Part shown: piece by piece, positions 6,617 to 13,994 of the stretch
How positions within the stretch are numbered: the stretch's first letter is position 1
Layout of the letters: every line of letters begins with the position of its first letter
From: JANYCG01 sp031431035
GTDB lineage: Bacteria; Pseudomonadota; Gammaproteobacteria; Burkholderiales; Burkholderiaceae_C
Direction: 5' to 3'
Assembly (NCBI GenBank): GCA_031431035.1
Contig: JANPCR010000299.1
Location: 1 to 18,680 of the forward strand
DNA: 18,680 bases
Translations under genes and position numbers: made by a program
The notes under the pieces: model-generated
The model's database searches: none
What the model saw: the letters and a program-made list of their open reading frames with translations, nothing else
Told to the model about the DNA's origin: nothing

Positions 6617-7231
6617 ATGCGCCTGCACCAACTGAACCTTCAATACGACCCCACCCAGGACCGTCTGCTCGTGCGCATCAGCACCACCGCCCAAATTGAG
6701 CTGCGCCTTTGGTTTACCAGGCGGCTGACAGTAGGGGTGATGCCCCTGCTGCGTAAATTGGTGGCCCAACAGACCGACAAGATTGCGGCACTGAAAGCGC
6801 CTGGCGAAGCTGTTGATCGCCCTGCCAACCCCAAAATCCGGGAGTTTTTGAGTGAAATTGAACGGGAAACCACCCTTAAAAATTCGGATTTTGCGACGCC
6901 TTACAAAGAACCTGCTTCGAAACCCACCGGTGACCCCAGAGGCGCTGCGCAGGCAATGAATGACACGCTTTTGGTCACGGAAATTGCCCTGACACCTCTC
7001 GACAACGCACATTTGCGGATCAAATTCACGGGGAATTCAGGCCATTCTGCCCTTTCTGGTAAGGGCCAGGACGTTCAAATCGAGCTTGACGACAAACTGA
7101 TGTACGGGTTTCTTCACCTGCTGGAGAAGGCCTACGCCAACTCACAATGGGCGCAAACCCCCACGCCACCTTTGGATGCTGAAGAGCTGAAGGACGCCGC
7201 AGCCACGACCCGGCCGCAGTATTTGAATTAA
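6617..7231 (+). CDS. Conserved-looking hypothetical protein between clpB and moaE
   Basis: A 204-residue soluble protein with no signal peptide or membrane segment. It starts MRLHQLNLQYDPTQDRLLVR; residues about 1-50 read as beta-rich followed by a helix (LTVGVMPLLRKLVAQQTDKI), the middle (about 65-115) is polar and probably flexible, and residues 120-180 again look structured (LLVTEIALTPLDNAHLRIKF, then a helical MYGFLHLLEKAYANSQW). I do not recognise a catalytic motif and cannot name a family. Codon use resembles the neighbours, and no other long frame competes here. It is divergent from clpB (79 bp between starts) and convergent with moaE, overlapping it by 4 bp at the stop codons. The ATG at 6617 has no clear Shine-Dalgarno. 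That it is a real gene rests on its coding character and fit between two core genes. Confidence 0.7.
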   Translation: MRLHQLNLQYDPTQDRLLVRISTTAQIELRLWFTRRLTVGVMPLLRKLVAQQTDKIAALKAPGEAVDRPANPKIREFLSEIERETTLKNSDFATPYKEPASKPTGDPRGAAQAMNDTLLVTEIALTPLDNAHLRIKFTGNSGHSALSGKGQDVQIELDDKLMYGFLHLLEKAYANSQWAQTPTPPLDAEELKDAAATTRPQYLN

Positions 7232-7719
7232 CTGGCGGGGCCGTTACTGACATCCAAGCCCCAGCGGCGCAAAGCCACATCGTCACTGACCCGCGCATCA
7301 ACCCATTTGGCACCTTGCGGTGTTTGCTCCTTCTTCCAAAATGGCGCTTGGGTCTTCAAGTAGTCCATTAAAAACTCGCAGGCCTTGAAGCTCTCCCCCC
7401 GGTGCGCGGAAGTGACCGCCACCAGAACAATTTGATCTAGCGGGTGCAAAAGGCCAATGCGATGCACCACGCGCGCACCAAAAATGTCAAACCGCCGATG
7501 CGTCTCGTCAATCATCGCCTCAATCGACGCCTCAGTCATGCCGGGGTAATGCTCTAGTTCCAGCGTGCTGACCTCTGGTTGGCTGCCGTGGTTTCTATCA
7601 CGAACCGTGCCAATGAAGCTGCACACAGCGCCTACACGTTTGTCTGACGCGCGCAACGCGGTTACCTCATGGTCGAGGTCGAAATCTTGGGCTTGAATGA
7701 AGACGCGCTGAAGGGACAT
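7228..7719 (-). CDS. moaE: Molybdopterin synthase catalytic (large) subunit MoaE
   Basis: A 163-residue MoaE, close to the family norm of about 150. With MoaD it converts cyclic pyranopterin monophosphate to molybdopterin by inserting two sulfurs, in the cytosol. Conserved blocks are visible in order: GAVCSFIGTVRD (30-41, with Arg40), LELEHYPGMTE (53-63), VHRIGLLHPLDQIVLVAVTSAHRGESF (85-111, with His106/Arg107), and DYLKTQAPFWKKE (119-131), holding the active-site lysines (Lys122 and Lys129/130). The ATG at 7719 gives the typical MSLQRVFIQAQDFD start; an upstream ATG would add nine unconserved residues. moaD normally lies just upstream in the same orientation, but here the upstream side is the TonB receptor region. 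Its 3' end overlaps the hypothetical gene by 4 bp, with no terminator between them. Confidence 0.96.
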   Translation of the reverse strand: MSLQRVFIQAQDFDLDHEVTALRASDKRVGAVCSFIGTVRDRNHGSQPEVSTLELEHYPGMTEASIEAMIDETHRRFDIFGARVVHRIGLLHPLDQIVLVAVTSAHRGESFKACEFLMDYLKTQAPFWKKEQTPQGAKWVDARVSDDVALRRWGLDVSNGPAS

Positions 7720-7793
7720 GGGCAGATTGTGGCACCGCTGGCACACTGTCGATGGGACTAGGGTTTGTCTTAATGCAACTGGTGAGCGCGCAA

Positions 7794-7837
7794 TGCTAGG
7801 ATTTCCTACCTAACTTGTTAGCGCTAACATTTTGACA
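7794..7837 (+). promoter_or_regulatory. Candidate promoter region of the TonB receptor gene
   Basis: TGCTAGGAT at 7794-7802 looks like an extended -10 element, but its -35 is poor. It would start transcription near 7809, just before the LacI-type operator at 7816-7829. A second option is TTGACA at 7832-7837 as a -35, right after the operator, with only a weak -10 near 7855. Either arrangement would be blocked by repressor bound at the palindrome. Which one is used is not clear. Confidence 0.4.
7816..7829. promoter_or_regulatory. LacI-family operator upstream of the TonB receptor gene
   Basis: TGTTAGCGCTAACA is a perfect 14-bp palindrome with the central CG step typical of LacI-family sites. 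It lies 52 bp before the receptor start codon. Exactly the same palindrome occurs in the repressor/operon divergent promoter at 11353-11366, and including flanks the two sites share 17 bp in opposite orientation. The binding protein is inferred to be the LacI-type regulator encoded at 10213-11325. Confidence 0.85.
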
Positions 7838-7881
7838 TGGCTGTCGAACCTTGACGGCAAAAAACACATTCTGGAGACGAC

Positions 7882-10176
7882 ATGACTTACACATCACCGT
7901 TCGCAGGCCCAGGCCGTCGATTGCCTTTGGTCTTGGCCTTGGTTGCGGCCCTGCCTGCCCTCGCCCAACAAACGCCCCCGGTTGAAGCTGGCAAACTGGA
8001 AACCGTGATCGTCACAGCCACAAAGCGACCCCAGCCACTGCAAAGCACACCGATTGCTATCACCGTGATCAACGGAACAGCGCTTGAAGAGGGCAATGTC
8101 AACACCTTGGGAGCGGTCACGGCACAAACACCTACCGTTAATTTCCGCACCAACGCGTCTAACAAAGACACTGCGCTTTTTATTCGGGGCGTCGGCACCA
8201 TTTCCACATCGCCGGGGGTGGAGCCTACCGTATCTACCGTGCTGGATGGTGTTGTGACATCACGCCCAGGCCAAGCGACCATGGATTTGCTGGACATTGA
8301 TCGCGTTGAAATTTTGCGCGGACCACAGGGTACGTTGTTTGGCAAAAATGCGTCGGCTGGAGTTATCAATATCGTTAGCAAAGCACCCAGAAAAACGACC
8401 GAACGCTACATAGAACTGGGCCTTTTCCAAGGTAACGAGCGACGTATTCGTCTCGGTGCCTCGGGCGAGCTTTCCCCTGGCGTGGCATTGGGGTCTATCT
8501 CGGCCATGGTCGGCAAATTTGACGGCAACGTGACCAATGTGTTTGATGGCACCAACGTCAATGGCTATGACCGTGCTGGCATTCGTGGTCGACTCGATCT
8601 GACCCCCAACCGCAACCTGAAAGTGTCCTTGTTGGCCGACCACATGAAGGCCGAAGACAACACGCCCACCGGCGTGATCGTCAACACCACTACCACTGCG
8701 TTCGCCACTGGGGTTGTGACACGGAATCCGCTAGTCGCTGCTGCCATTTCGCCGGTGGTGGCAGGCCCGGAAAACCGCCAGATCAACAGTGATTTTGCGA
8801 CGAAGGTGCAAGACACGAACTCTGGCGTGTCGGCCCAAGTCGATTGGGATTTGGGCGGCGTACAACTCACCTCCATCACGGCGTACCGGCAATGGAAAAA
8901 TACCCAGTTTCAAGACCAAGACCGTCAGGGACAGCTCACGCGCCAGTTTGCCAGCACCAATGACCGCGGCGACCTTGATTTTGATCAGACCTCGCAAGAG
9001 CTGCGCATTGCCTCGCAAAAGGGGGGATTTGTAGACTACGTGGCTGGCCTTTTCTACCTTCAGTCCAAGGCGAAAGAACAATATCGACGCGATGTATTGC
9101 GCTGTGCGGGCAGTACGGCGACGGCCTCTGCTTCCGGACTAATCCCTTGCTCACCAGGTTCTATCACCTCCGATTTCGGAGCTGCGAATTACGGCGTCGA
9201 GAACAAGAGTCTCTCTGTGTTTGGCGAGGGAACGTTCAATTTTGGAAGTCAACTGCGCGCGATTGCCGGTCTGCGTTACACCACCGATGACCTGTCTTAC
9301 TACCACGGGCGCGTGGCATCAGCTGCAGGCGTTCCTGGCGTAGGGGCTACACGCAACAACATCACGGGCTCCACCACCGCCAACGCGTTCTCCGGGCGCA
9401 TTGGCCCCCAGTATGAAATCAACAAGGACGTGATGGCCTATGCCACCTTGTCGCGTGGGTACAAAGGCCCGGCCTACAACGTGTTCTTCAACATGAGTCC
9501 GACTCAGGACAACGTGCTGAATCCAGAGACATCCAACTCCCTGGAAGTCGGATTGAAGTCCACATTGATGGACAACCGCCTGCGTCTGAACGTGGCGCTG
9601 TTTAAAACGGATTACGCCAACTATCAGGCGAATGTGCCCGACTTGGTCAACGGCGTGATCGTCACACGCCTCGTCAACGCTGGTGATGTCACAACCAGCG
9701 GCTTTGAGCTGGACATGACGGCGCGTGTGACGCCGCAATTCACGGTCAATGCCGCATTGGCGAATATTATTGCAAGGGTTGGGAACTTCACCTGCCCGCC
9801 CAATGCCGCGCTGAGCTGCAACATCAACGGCCGCCCGCTGCCTTTTTCACCGGACTGGAAGGCCCATCTGCGCGCCAAATACACGATGCCTGTGGGCGCG
9901 GCGATGACGCTGGACTTGAATGCCGACTACAGTTGGCAAAGCGAGGTGCAGTATGACCTTGCGCAGTCTCCCGACGCGATTCAAGGCGCTTATGGAATCG
10001 TGAATCTGAGCGCAGGCCTGGCGCACGCCAGCGGATGGCGGGTATCGTTGTTGGTGAAGAATGCGCTGAACCAGTCGTATGCAACGTTTCTGCAAAACTC
10101 TGGCAATAACGTCAATCGCTACGTGCCTCGTGATGACCAGCGCTATGTTGGTGTTACAGCGCGCTACGAATTTTGA
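7882..10176 (+). CDS. TonB-dependent outer-membrane receptor
   Basis: A 764-residue outer-membrane transporter. A signal peptide covers about residues 1-28 (LVLALVAALPALA then QQ). The TonB box ETVIVTAT is at 40-47 and the plug domain follows to about residue 170, with FIRGVG, VLDGVV and the conserved DLLDIDRVEILRGPQGTLFG segment. The rest is a 22-strand-type barrel ending in a C-terminal Phe (VTARYEF), the normal BAM signal. Two Cys pairs in probable surface loops (around CAGSTATASASGLIPC and CPPNAALSC) suggest disulfides. GGAG sits 5-6 nt before the ATG. A LacI-type operator identical to that of the sugar-acid operon lies upstream, so the likely cargo is an oligosaccharide or sugar-acid conjugate rather than an iron-siderophore, although siderophore receptors share this fold. 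The gene converges on the repressor gene. Confidence 0.93.
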   Translation: MTYTSPFAGPGRRLPLVLALVAALPALAQQTPPVEAGKLETVIVTATKRPQPLQSTPIAITVINGTALEEGNVNTLGAVTAQTPTVNFRTNASNKDTALFIRGVGTISTSPGVEPTVSTVLDGVVTSRPGQATMDLLDIDRVEILRGPQGTLFGKNASAGVINIVSKAPRKTTERYIELGLFQGNERRIRLGASGELSPGVALGSISAMVGKFDGNVTNVFDGTNVNGYDRAGIRGRLDLTPNRNLKVSLLADHMKAEDNTPTGVIVNTTTTAFATGVVTRNPLVAAAISPVVAGPENRQINSDFATKVQDTNSGVSAQVDWDLGGVQLTSITAYRQWKNTQFQDQDRQGQLTRQFASTNDRGDLDFDQTSQELRIASQKGGFVDYVAGLFYLQSKAKEQYRRDVLRCAGSTATASASGLIPCSPGSITSDFGAANYGVENKSLSVFGEGTFNFGSQLRAIAGLRYTTDDLSYYHGRVASAAGVPGVGATRNNITGSTTANAFSGRIGPQYEINKDVMAYATLSRGYKGPAYNVFFNMSPTQDNVLNPETSNSLEVGLKSTLMDNRLRLNVALFKTDYANYQANVPDLVNGVIVTRLVNAGDVTTSGFELDMTARVTPQFTVNAALANIIARVGNFTCPPNAALSCNINGRPLPFSPDWKAHLRAKYTMPVGAAMTLDLNADYSWQSEVQYDLAQSPDAIQGAYGIVNLSAGLAHASGWRVSLLVKNALNQSYATFLQNSGNNVNRYVPRDDQRYVGVTARYEF

Positions 10177-10188
10177 ACATGCGCATGG

Positions 10189-10210
10189 CCTGGGTTCAAT
10201 ACAACCTAGG
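10189..10210. terminator. Possible bidirectional hairpin between receptor and repressor genes
   Basis: CCTGGGTT (10189-10196) pairs with AACCTAGG (10203-10210) through 8 bp including one G-T (A-C on the other strand), with a 6-base loop. It lies in the 36-bp gap between two convergent stop codons, the right position for a shared terminator. No T-tract follows on either strand, so it may need Rho or only stabilise 3' ends. Confidence 0.4.
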
Positions 10211-10212
10211 TC

Positions 10213-11325
10213 CTACGGCACCGATCGCGTGCTACTTCGCTTGATGAGCTGAAGCGCTACCGAATCACCGGATAGCCGCCGTGTGGAGGATGACTCATCC
10301 GGCGTGGCGCTATCTGCCTGCGCCGCGATACGAGCTATAACCCGCGTACCAGTGGTGAATCCAATACCGTAGCGCGGCACCGCCAGCGTGCTGATCCCAA
10401 TCTGTCCGGCAATGGTCATATCGCCAAAGCCCATTACACCAAGCTTGGTGGGGATCTGGATGCCCTGCTCCCGCGCCTGCAGAATTGCACCCGCTGCGAA
10501 GTAGTCGTTCGAAAACGCGACAGCATGCGGCAGCTCCTTTTCTTCCAGCAAACGCTGCATCACTCGGCGACCCGCAGCCATTGGCTCCTCCTGTGGCGCG
10601 GTGACGATCCGAATGCGACACCCTGCCTTGGTTGCGGCAGTAACAAACCCGGCCCGTCGCTCGTGCGCACGCAGGTCACCCACGACCCCGCTGGCCACGT
10701 ACACCAGATCGGAATAGCCGCATTGCTGTAAGTGCGTGAACATCGCCCGCCCCGCCTTGGTGTGGTTAAAACCGACCTGAATGAACTCGGAGCTGCCGGG
10801 GGAGTTGTCCCAGACTTCGATCACCGGCACACCCTCGGTTTGCGCACGGCGCATCATCTGCAGAGCGCCTAGGGCGTGATGGCGCCCGGTGACGATAAGC
10901 GCAGCCGGAGCCCAGCCCAACACGGCCCGGATCTGATGCTCTTCGCGCTCCAGGCTGTAGCCGGTTGCGGTCAGCAGCAATTCAAGTCCATCCGCCTGCA
11001 ATGCATCAGACAGGCCCTGGATCGTCTCAGCAAAAATCGAGTTGGCAATGTTGGGCACCAGCGCCGCCACGATGCGCGAACGGCCACTGGCCAACAAGCC
11101 GGCCGACTTGTTGGGCGCATAGCCTGTGGCCTCCAGTGCTGTATGCACGCGCTGCGCAGTATCGGCAGACACCTTGCTTGGCTCGCGCAATGTGCGGCTG
11201 ACTGTCATGGCCGTCACACCGGCGCGCCGCGCCACGTCAGCAAGCGTGGCTCGCCCATGCGTCTTGCGCCTTTTTACATCGCTCGGTTGAGCCGCAATCA
11301 CTGCCAATTGATCAGGGTTTGCCAT
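10213..11325 (-). CDS. LacI-family transcriptional repressor, GntR (gluconate)-like
   Basis: A 370-residue LacI/GalR regulator. After a 25-residue polar extension the helix-turn-helix reads TLADVARRAGVTAMTVSRTL (27-46), with hinge helix NKSAGLLASG at about 72-81. The periplasmic-binding-protein-like effector domain follows (IVAALVPNIANSIFAETIQG onward; VAFSNDYFAAGA and LGVMGFGDMTIAGQIG near the C-terminus). The effector domain resembles E. coli GntR more than LacI or GalR (for example the ETIQGLSDAL, GYSLEREEHQIRAVL and VGFNHTKAGRAM segments), suggesting a sugar acid or its keto-deoxy derivative as inducer. Divergent from the dehydratase operon, with an operator 28 bp before its own start, so autoregulation is likely. 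No good Shine-Dalgarno precedes the ATG at 11325. Its inferred targets are the palindromes at 7816 and 11353. Confidence 0.93.
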   Translation of the reverse strand: MANPDQLAVIAAQPSDVKRRKTHGRATLADVARRAGVTAMTVSRTLREPSKVSADTAQRVHTALEATGYAPNKSAGLLASGRSRIVAALVPNIANSIFAETIQGLSDALQADGLELLLTATGYSLEREEHQIRAVLGWAPAALIVTGRHHALGALQMMRRAQTEGVPVIEVWDNSPGSSEFIQVGFNHTKAGRAMFTHLQQCGYSDLVYVASGVVGDLRAHERRAGFVTAATKAGCRIRIVTAPQEEPMAAGRRVMQRLLEEKELPHAVAFSNDYFAAGAILQAREQGIQIPTKLGVMGFGDMTIAGQIGISTLAVPRYGIGFTTGTRVIARIAAQADSATPDESSSTRRLSGDSVALQLIKRSSTRSVP

Positions 11326-11345
11326 GATGACGAATGGAGTTCAAG

Positions 11346-11374
11346 TCGTTAATGTTAGCGCTAACAAATATAAT
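11346..11374 (+). promoter_or_regulatory. Dehydratase operon promoter (overlapped by the repressor's promoter)
   Basis: TATAAT at 11369-11374 is a perfect -10 element, with a partial -35 (TCGTTA, 11346-11351) at 17-bp spacing, so the operator at 11353-11366 fills the spacer and bound repressor would exclude RNA polymerase. On the minus strand TATATT (11373-11368) overlaps the same bases and ends next to the operator, giving a likely -10 for the repressor gene. Confidence 0.6.
11353..11366. promoter_or_regulatory. LacI-family operator in the divergent repressor/dehydratase region
   Basis: Second copy of the perfect palindrome TGTTAGCGCTAACA. With flanks the 17-bp AATGTTAGCGCTAACAA is the exact reverse complement of the site before the TonB receptor gene. 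It lies between -35 and -10 of the rightward promoter and beside the -10 of the leftward one, so a single repressor dimer could control both directions. Confidence 0.88.
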
Positions 11375-11414
11375 TGACATACCCACTAACCCGCACGCCA
11401 CTATCCCGACGCTC

Positions 11415-11456
11415 ATGGCCAAAGGGTTGATGACCAACAAAGCACCCACACGATGA
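11415..11456 (+). CDS. Possible 13-residue leader peptide coupled to the dehydratase start
   Basis: ATG at 11415 opens MAKGLMTNKAPTR and stops at TGA 11454-11456, which overlaps the dehydratase ATG (11453) as ATGA. A second in-frame ATG at 11430 has AAAGGG 3 nt upstream. The dehydratase itself lacks a Shine-Dalgarno sequence, so translational coupling from this small frame is possible. It is too short to judge coding character, and chance is a real alternative. Confidence 0.3.
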   Translation: MAKGLMTNKAPTR

Positions 11457-13183
11457 AACAACTCTCTGAGCTTCGCAGTCGCCGCTGGTTTGGCGACGCT
11501 GGCATGCGGGGCTTTGCGCATCGTCAGCGCATGCAGCAGCAAGGCGCACGGCGCGAAGATGTGATGGACAAACCCATGGTGGCCATCATCAACACCTGGA
11601 GCGATCTGTCGCCCTGCCACGCCCACCTTCGCGAGCGCGCCGAGTCAGTCAAGAAGGGTATTCTGATGGCGGGCGGTTATCCCGTCGAGTTGCCAGCCAT
11701 GAGCTTGGGCGAGGTCATGGTCAAACCCACCACCATGCTGTATCGCAACTTTTTGGCCATGGAAGTCGAAGAGCTGTTGCGTAGCTTGCCTTGCGATGGC
11801 GTGGTGCTGATGGGGGGGTGCGACAAGACGACCCCTGGCACCGTGATGGGGGCCATCAGCATGGGCATCCCAGCCCTGTTCTGCCCAGCAGGGCCGATGC
11901 TCAATGACCGGCACGTTCAAAACGGCGTGACACGCAGCATTGGTGCTGGCACCCACACGCGCATGTTTTGGGACGAGTTCAAGGCCGGGCATATTGGTGC
12001 GGCCGAAATCACCTCGCTTGAGGCCCGGATGACGCGCGCTCCGGGCACCTGCAACACCATGGGTACGGCCTCAACCATGACCGCCATTGTTGAGGCACTG
12101 GGCCTCTCACTGCCGGGCGCAAGCAGCATCCCGGCGATGGACTCGGCGCACACCCGCATGGCCACAAGCTGCGGCGAGCGCATTGTGGGCATGATCTGGG
12201 AAGACCTGACCCCTGCACGCATACTCACCCAAGGTGCCTTCCAAAATGCCATGGCGGTGCAAATGGCGCTGGGCGGCTCCACCAACGCGGCGGTACACAT
12301 CATTGCGATGGCGCGCCGTGCAGGAGTGAGCCTTGAGCTGGCTGATCTTGATGCCATGGGGCGGCTGGTGCCGGTGCTGGCCAACCTGTTTCCGAGCGGC
12401 GACCGGTTGATGGAGGACTTCTACTACGCCGGTGGCCTGCCGGCCTTGATGAAAGTTATCAGTGCCAAGCTGAGTCTGCAGGAGTTAACGGTCACTGGCC
12501 AATCGGTTGCGCAGAACATCGCCTCGGCGCAAGTGCAGGATTCCACTGTCATTCGGCCCCTTGAAAACCCGGTGAGCGAGCATGCCACGCTGGCGGTGCT
12601 CTACGGCAACCTGGCACCCAACGGTGCGGTGATCAAGCCCAGCGCCGCGTCGCCGCGCCTGCTGTGCCACACCGGACGGGCGCTGGTGTTTGACAATCAG
12701 CCCGACATGCTCAAAGCCATGGCTGACGAATCACTCGACTGCGACGAAAACACGGTGCTGGTGTTGCGAAATGCCGGCCCCGTTGGCGCGCCGGGAATGC
12801 CCGAATGGGGCAACCTGCCGATCCCTACCCGTTTGCTCAAAGCGGGCGTGCGCGACATGCTGCGCCTCTCAGACGCGCGCATGAGCGGCACGCACTACGG
12901 CACTTGCGTGTTGCACATCTCGCCAGAGTCAGCCGTGGGCGGCCCCTTGGCACTGGTCAAAACGGGTGACACCATCGAGCTCGATGTTGCCAACCGGCGT
13001 CTGCATCTGCATGTCGATGCCGCAGAACTTGCCGCACGACAAGCCCTGTGGGTCAAACCAGCGCAACGTTATGCGCGCGGCTTTACGCGTCTGTACACCG
13101 AACAAGTAACCCAAGCGCATGACGGCTGCGACCTTCGCTTTCTGGAAGGCACTGCGCCCACGGCAGAACCCGAAATCTTTTAA
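11453..13183 (+). CDS. IlvD/EDD-family sugar-acid dehydratase
   Basis: A 576-residue dehydratase of the dihydroxy-acid/6-phosphogluconate dehydratase family, in the branch of L-arabonate, D-xylonate and related aldonate dehydratases, which convert an aldonate to its 2-keto-3-deoxy form. All three Fe-S cysteines are present: Cys55 (NTWSDLSPCHAHL), Cys123 (GGCDKTTP, with Mg-ligand Asp124 and the carbamylated Lys125) and Cys200 (APGTCNTMGTAST). The NTWSD...CH start, PTTMLYRNFLAMEVEELLR and the C-terminal DARMSGTHYGTCVLHISPE block fit the aldonate dehydratases rather than IlvD. It is the first gene of the operon, controlled by the LacI-type operator, 11 bp before the aldolase. No Shine-Dalgarno precedes the ATG, which overlaps a possible leader peptide stop. 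Substrate (pentonate or hexonate) cannot be decided here. Confidence 0.92.
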   Translation: MKQLSELRSRRWFGDAGMRGFAHRQRMQQQGARREDVMDKPMVAIINTWSDLSPCHAHLRERAESVKKGILMAGGYPVELPAMSLGEVMVKPTTMLYRNFLAMEVEELLRSLPCDGVVLMGGCDKTTPGTVMGAISMGIPALFCPAGPMLNDRHVQNGVTRSIGAGTHTRMFWDEFKAGHIGAAEITSLEARMTRAPGTCNTMGTASTMTAIVEALGLSLPGASSIPAMDSAHTRMATSCGERIVGMIWEDLTPARILTQGAFQNAMAVQMALGGSTNAAVHIIAMARRAGVSLELADLDAMGRLVPVLANLFPSGDRLMEDFYYAGGLPALMKVISAKLSLQELTVTGQSVAQNIASAQVQDSTVIRPLENPVSEHATLAVLYGNLAPNGAVIKPSAASPRLLCHTGRALVFDNQPDMLKAMADESLDCDENTVLVLRNAGPVGAPGMPEWGNLPIPTRLLKAGVRDMLRLSDARMSGTHYGTCVLHISPESAVGGPLALVKTGDTIELDVANRRLHLHVDAAELAARQALWVKPAQRYARGFTRLYTEQVTQAHDGCDLRFLEGTAPTAEPEIF

Positions 13184-13194
13184 GCACATTAACG

Positions 13195-13992
13195 ATGAAA
13201 AACCCATTCAAATCCATGCTCGCGCGCAATGACTTTGCGGCAGGCTATGCAGTAGGCAGTTGGCTCATGTCGGCCTCGCCGCTGGTTGCTGAAGCCATGG
13301 GTTGCGCCGGTTTTGACTGGGCCGTGGTCGATATGGAGCACACGCCTCTGGATCAGATGGAGGTAATCCACTTGTTGCAAGCCATCGCCGGCACGGCCAT
13401 GGTTCCGATCACGCGGGTGCCGTGGAACGACACGGTGATGGTCAAGCGCGTGCTGGATGCTGGCGCACAAACCATCATGTTTCCCTTCGTGCAAACGGTC
13501 GCCGAGGCACAAAAAGCGGTTGCGGCTACCAAATACCCGCCAAGCGGCGTGCGCGGCATGGCCGGCATGAGCCGTGGTTCGCGCTTTGGCACTGTGAAGG
13601 ACTATTTCAAGCTAGCCAACGATGCGGTCAGCGTCGTCGTACAAATCGAGTCGCCTGAGGCAATGGCACGCGTGGAGGAGATCGCCAGTGTCGAGGGCGT
13701 GGATTCGCTGTTTTTTGGCCCCGGCGACTTGAGTGGTGCCATGGGTCATATTGGCAACCTGATGCACGAGGATGTGACCCAACTCATGGCGGACGGCGTG
13801 AAGCGTTGCCACGCAGCTGGCAAACCAGTAGGAACGGTGGGCGGCACGCCTGAGGCCGTGGCCGTGTACCGCGCCATGGGTTTTGACTACATCGGCTGCG
13901 CCTCCGATCTGGGCTTGATGATGCGCTCCTTTGCCAGCACCCTGTCAACGATCCGCGCGCAGGATGTAAAAGTCCTCGCACAAGGCTACTGA
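13195..13992 (+). CDS. HpcH/HpaI-family class II aldolase (2-keto-3-deoxy sugar acid aldolase)
   Basis: A 265-residue class II (metal-dependent) aldolase of the HpcH/HpaI group, which includes 2-keto-3-deoxy-L-rhamnonate aldolase (RhmA), 2-dehydro-3-deoxyglucarate aldolase (GarL) and HpaI. Catalytic residues are in place: His49 (DMEHTPLD), Arg74 (ITRVPW), metal ligands Glu152 (QIESPEA) and Asp178 (FFGPGDLSGAMG), with the YPPSGVRG loop at 114-121. The reaction is retro-aldol cleavage of a 2-keto-3-deoxy acid to pyruvate plus an aldehyde (glycolaldehyde from a pentonate; glyceraldehyde or lactaldehyde from hexonates). It follows the dehydratase by 11 bp and precedes the ABC ATPase by 2 bp, so it is the evident next pathway step. 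Members are promiscuous, so the residues alone do not name the substrate. Confidence 0.92.
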   Translation: MKNPFKSMLARNDFAAGYAVGSWLMSASPLVAEAMGCAGFDWAVVDMEHTPLDQMEVIHLLQAIAGTAMVPITRVPWNDTVMVKRVLDAGAQTIMFPFVQTVAEAQKAVAATKYPPSGVRGMAGMSRGSRFGTVKDYFKLANDAVSVVVQIESPEAMARVEEIASVEGVDSLFFGPGDLSGAMGHIGNLMHEDVTQLMADGVKRCHAAGKPVGTVGGTPEAVAVYRAMGFDYIGCASDLGLMMRSFASTLSTIRAQDVKVLAQGY

Positions 13993-13994
13993 AC

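Noticed and set aside
10876..11352. Plus-strand open frame of 158 codons over the repressor N-terminus
   Set aside because: Antisense to the clear helix-turn-helix coding sequence of the LacI-type regulator; it also runs into the operator region.
12009..12384. Minus-strand open frames inside the dehydratase gene
   Set aside because: Shadows of the dehydratase reading frame around its third Fe-S cysteine; no start signals and no domains.
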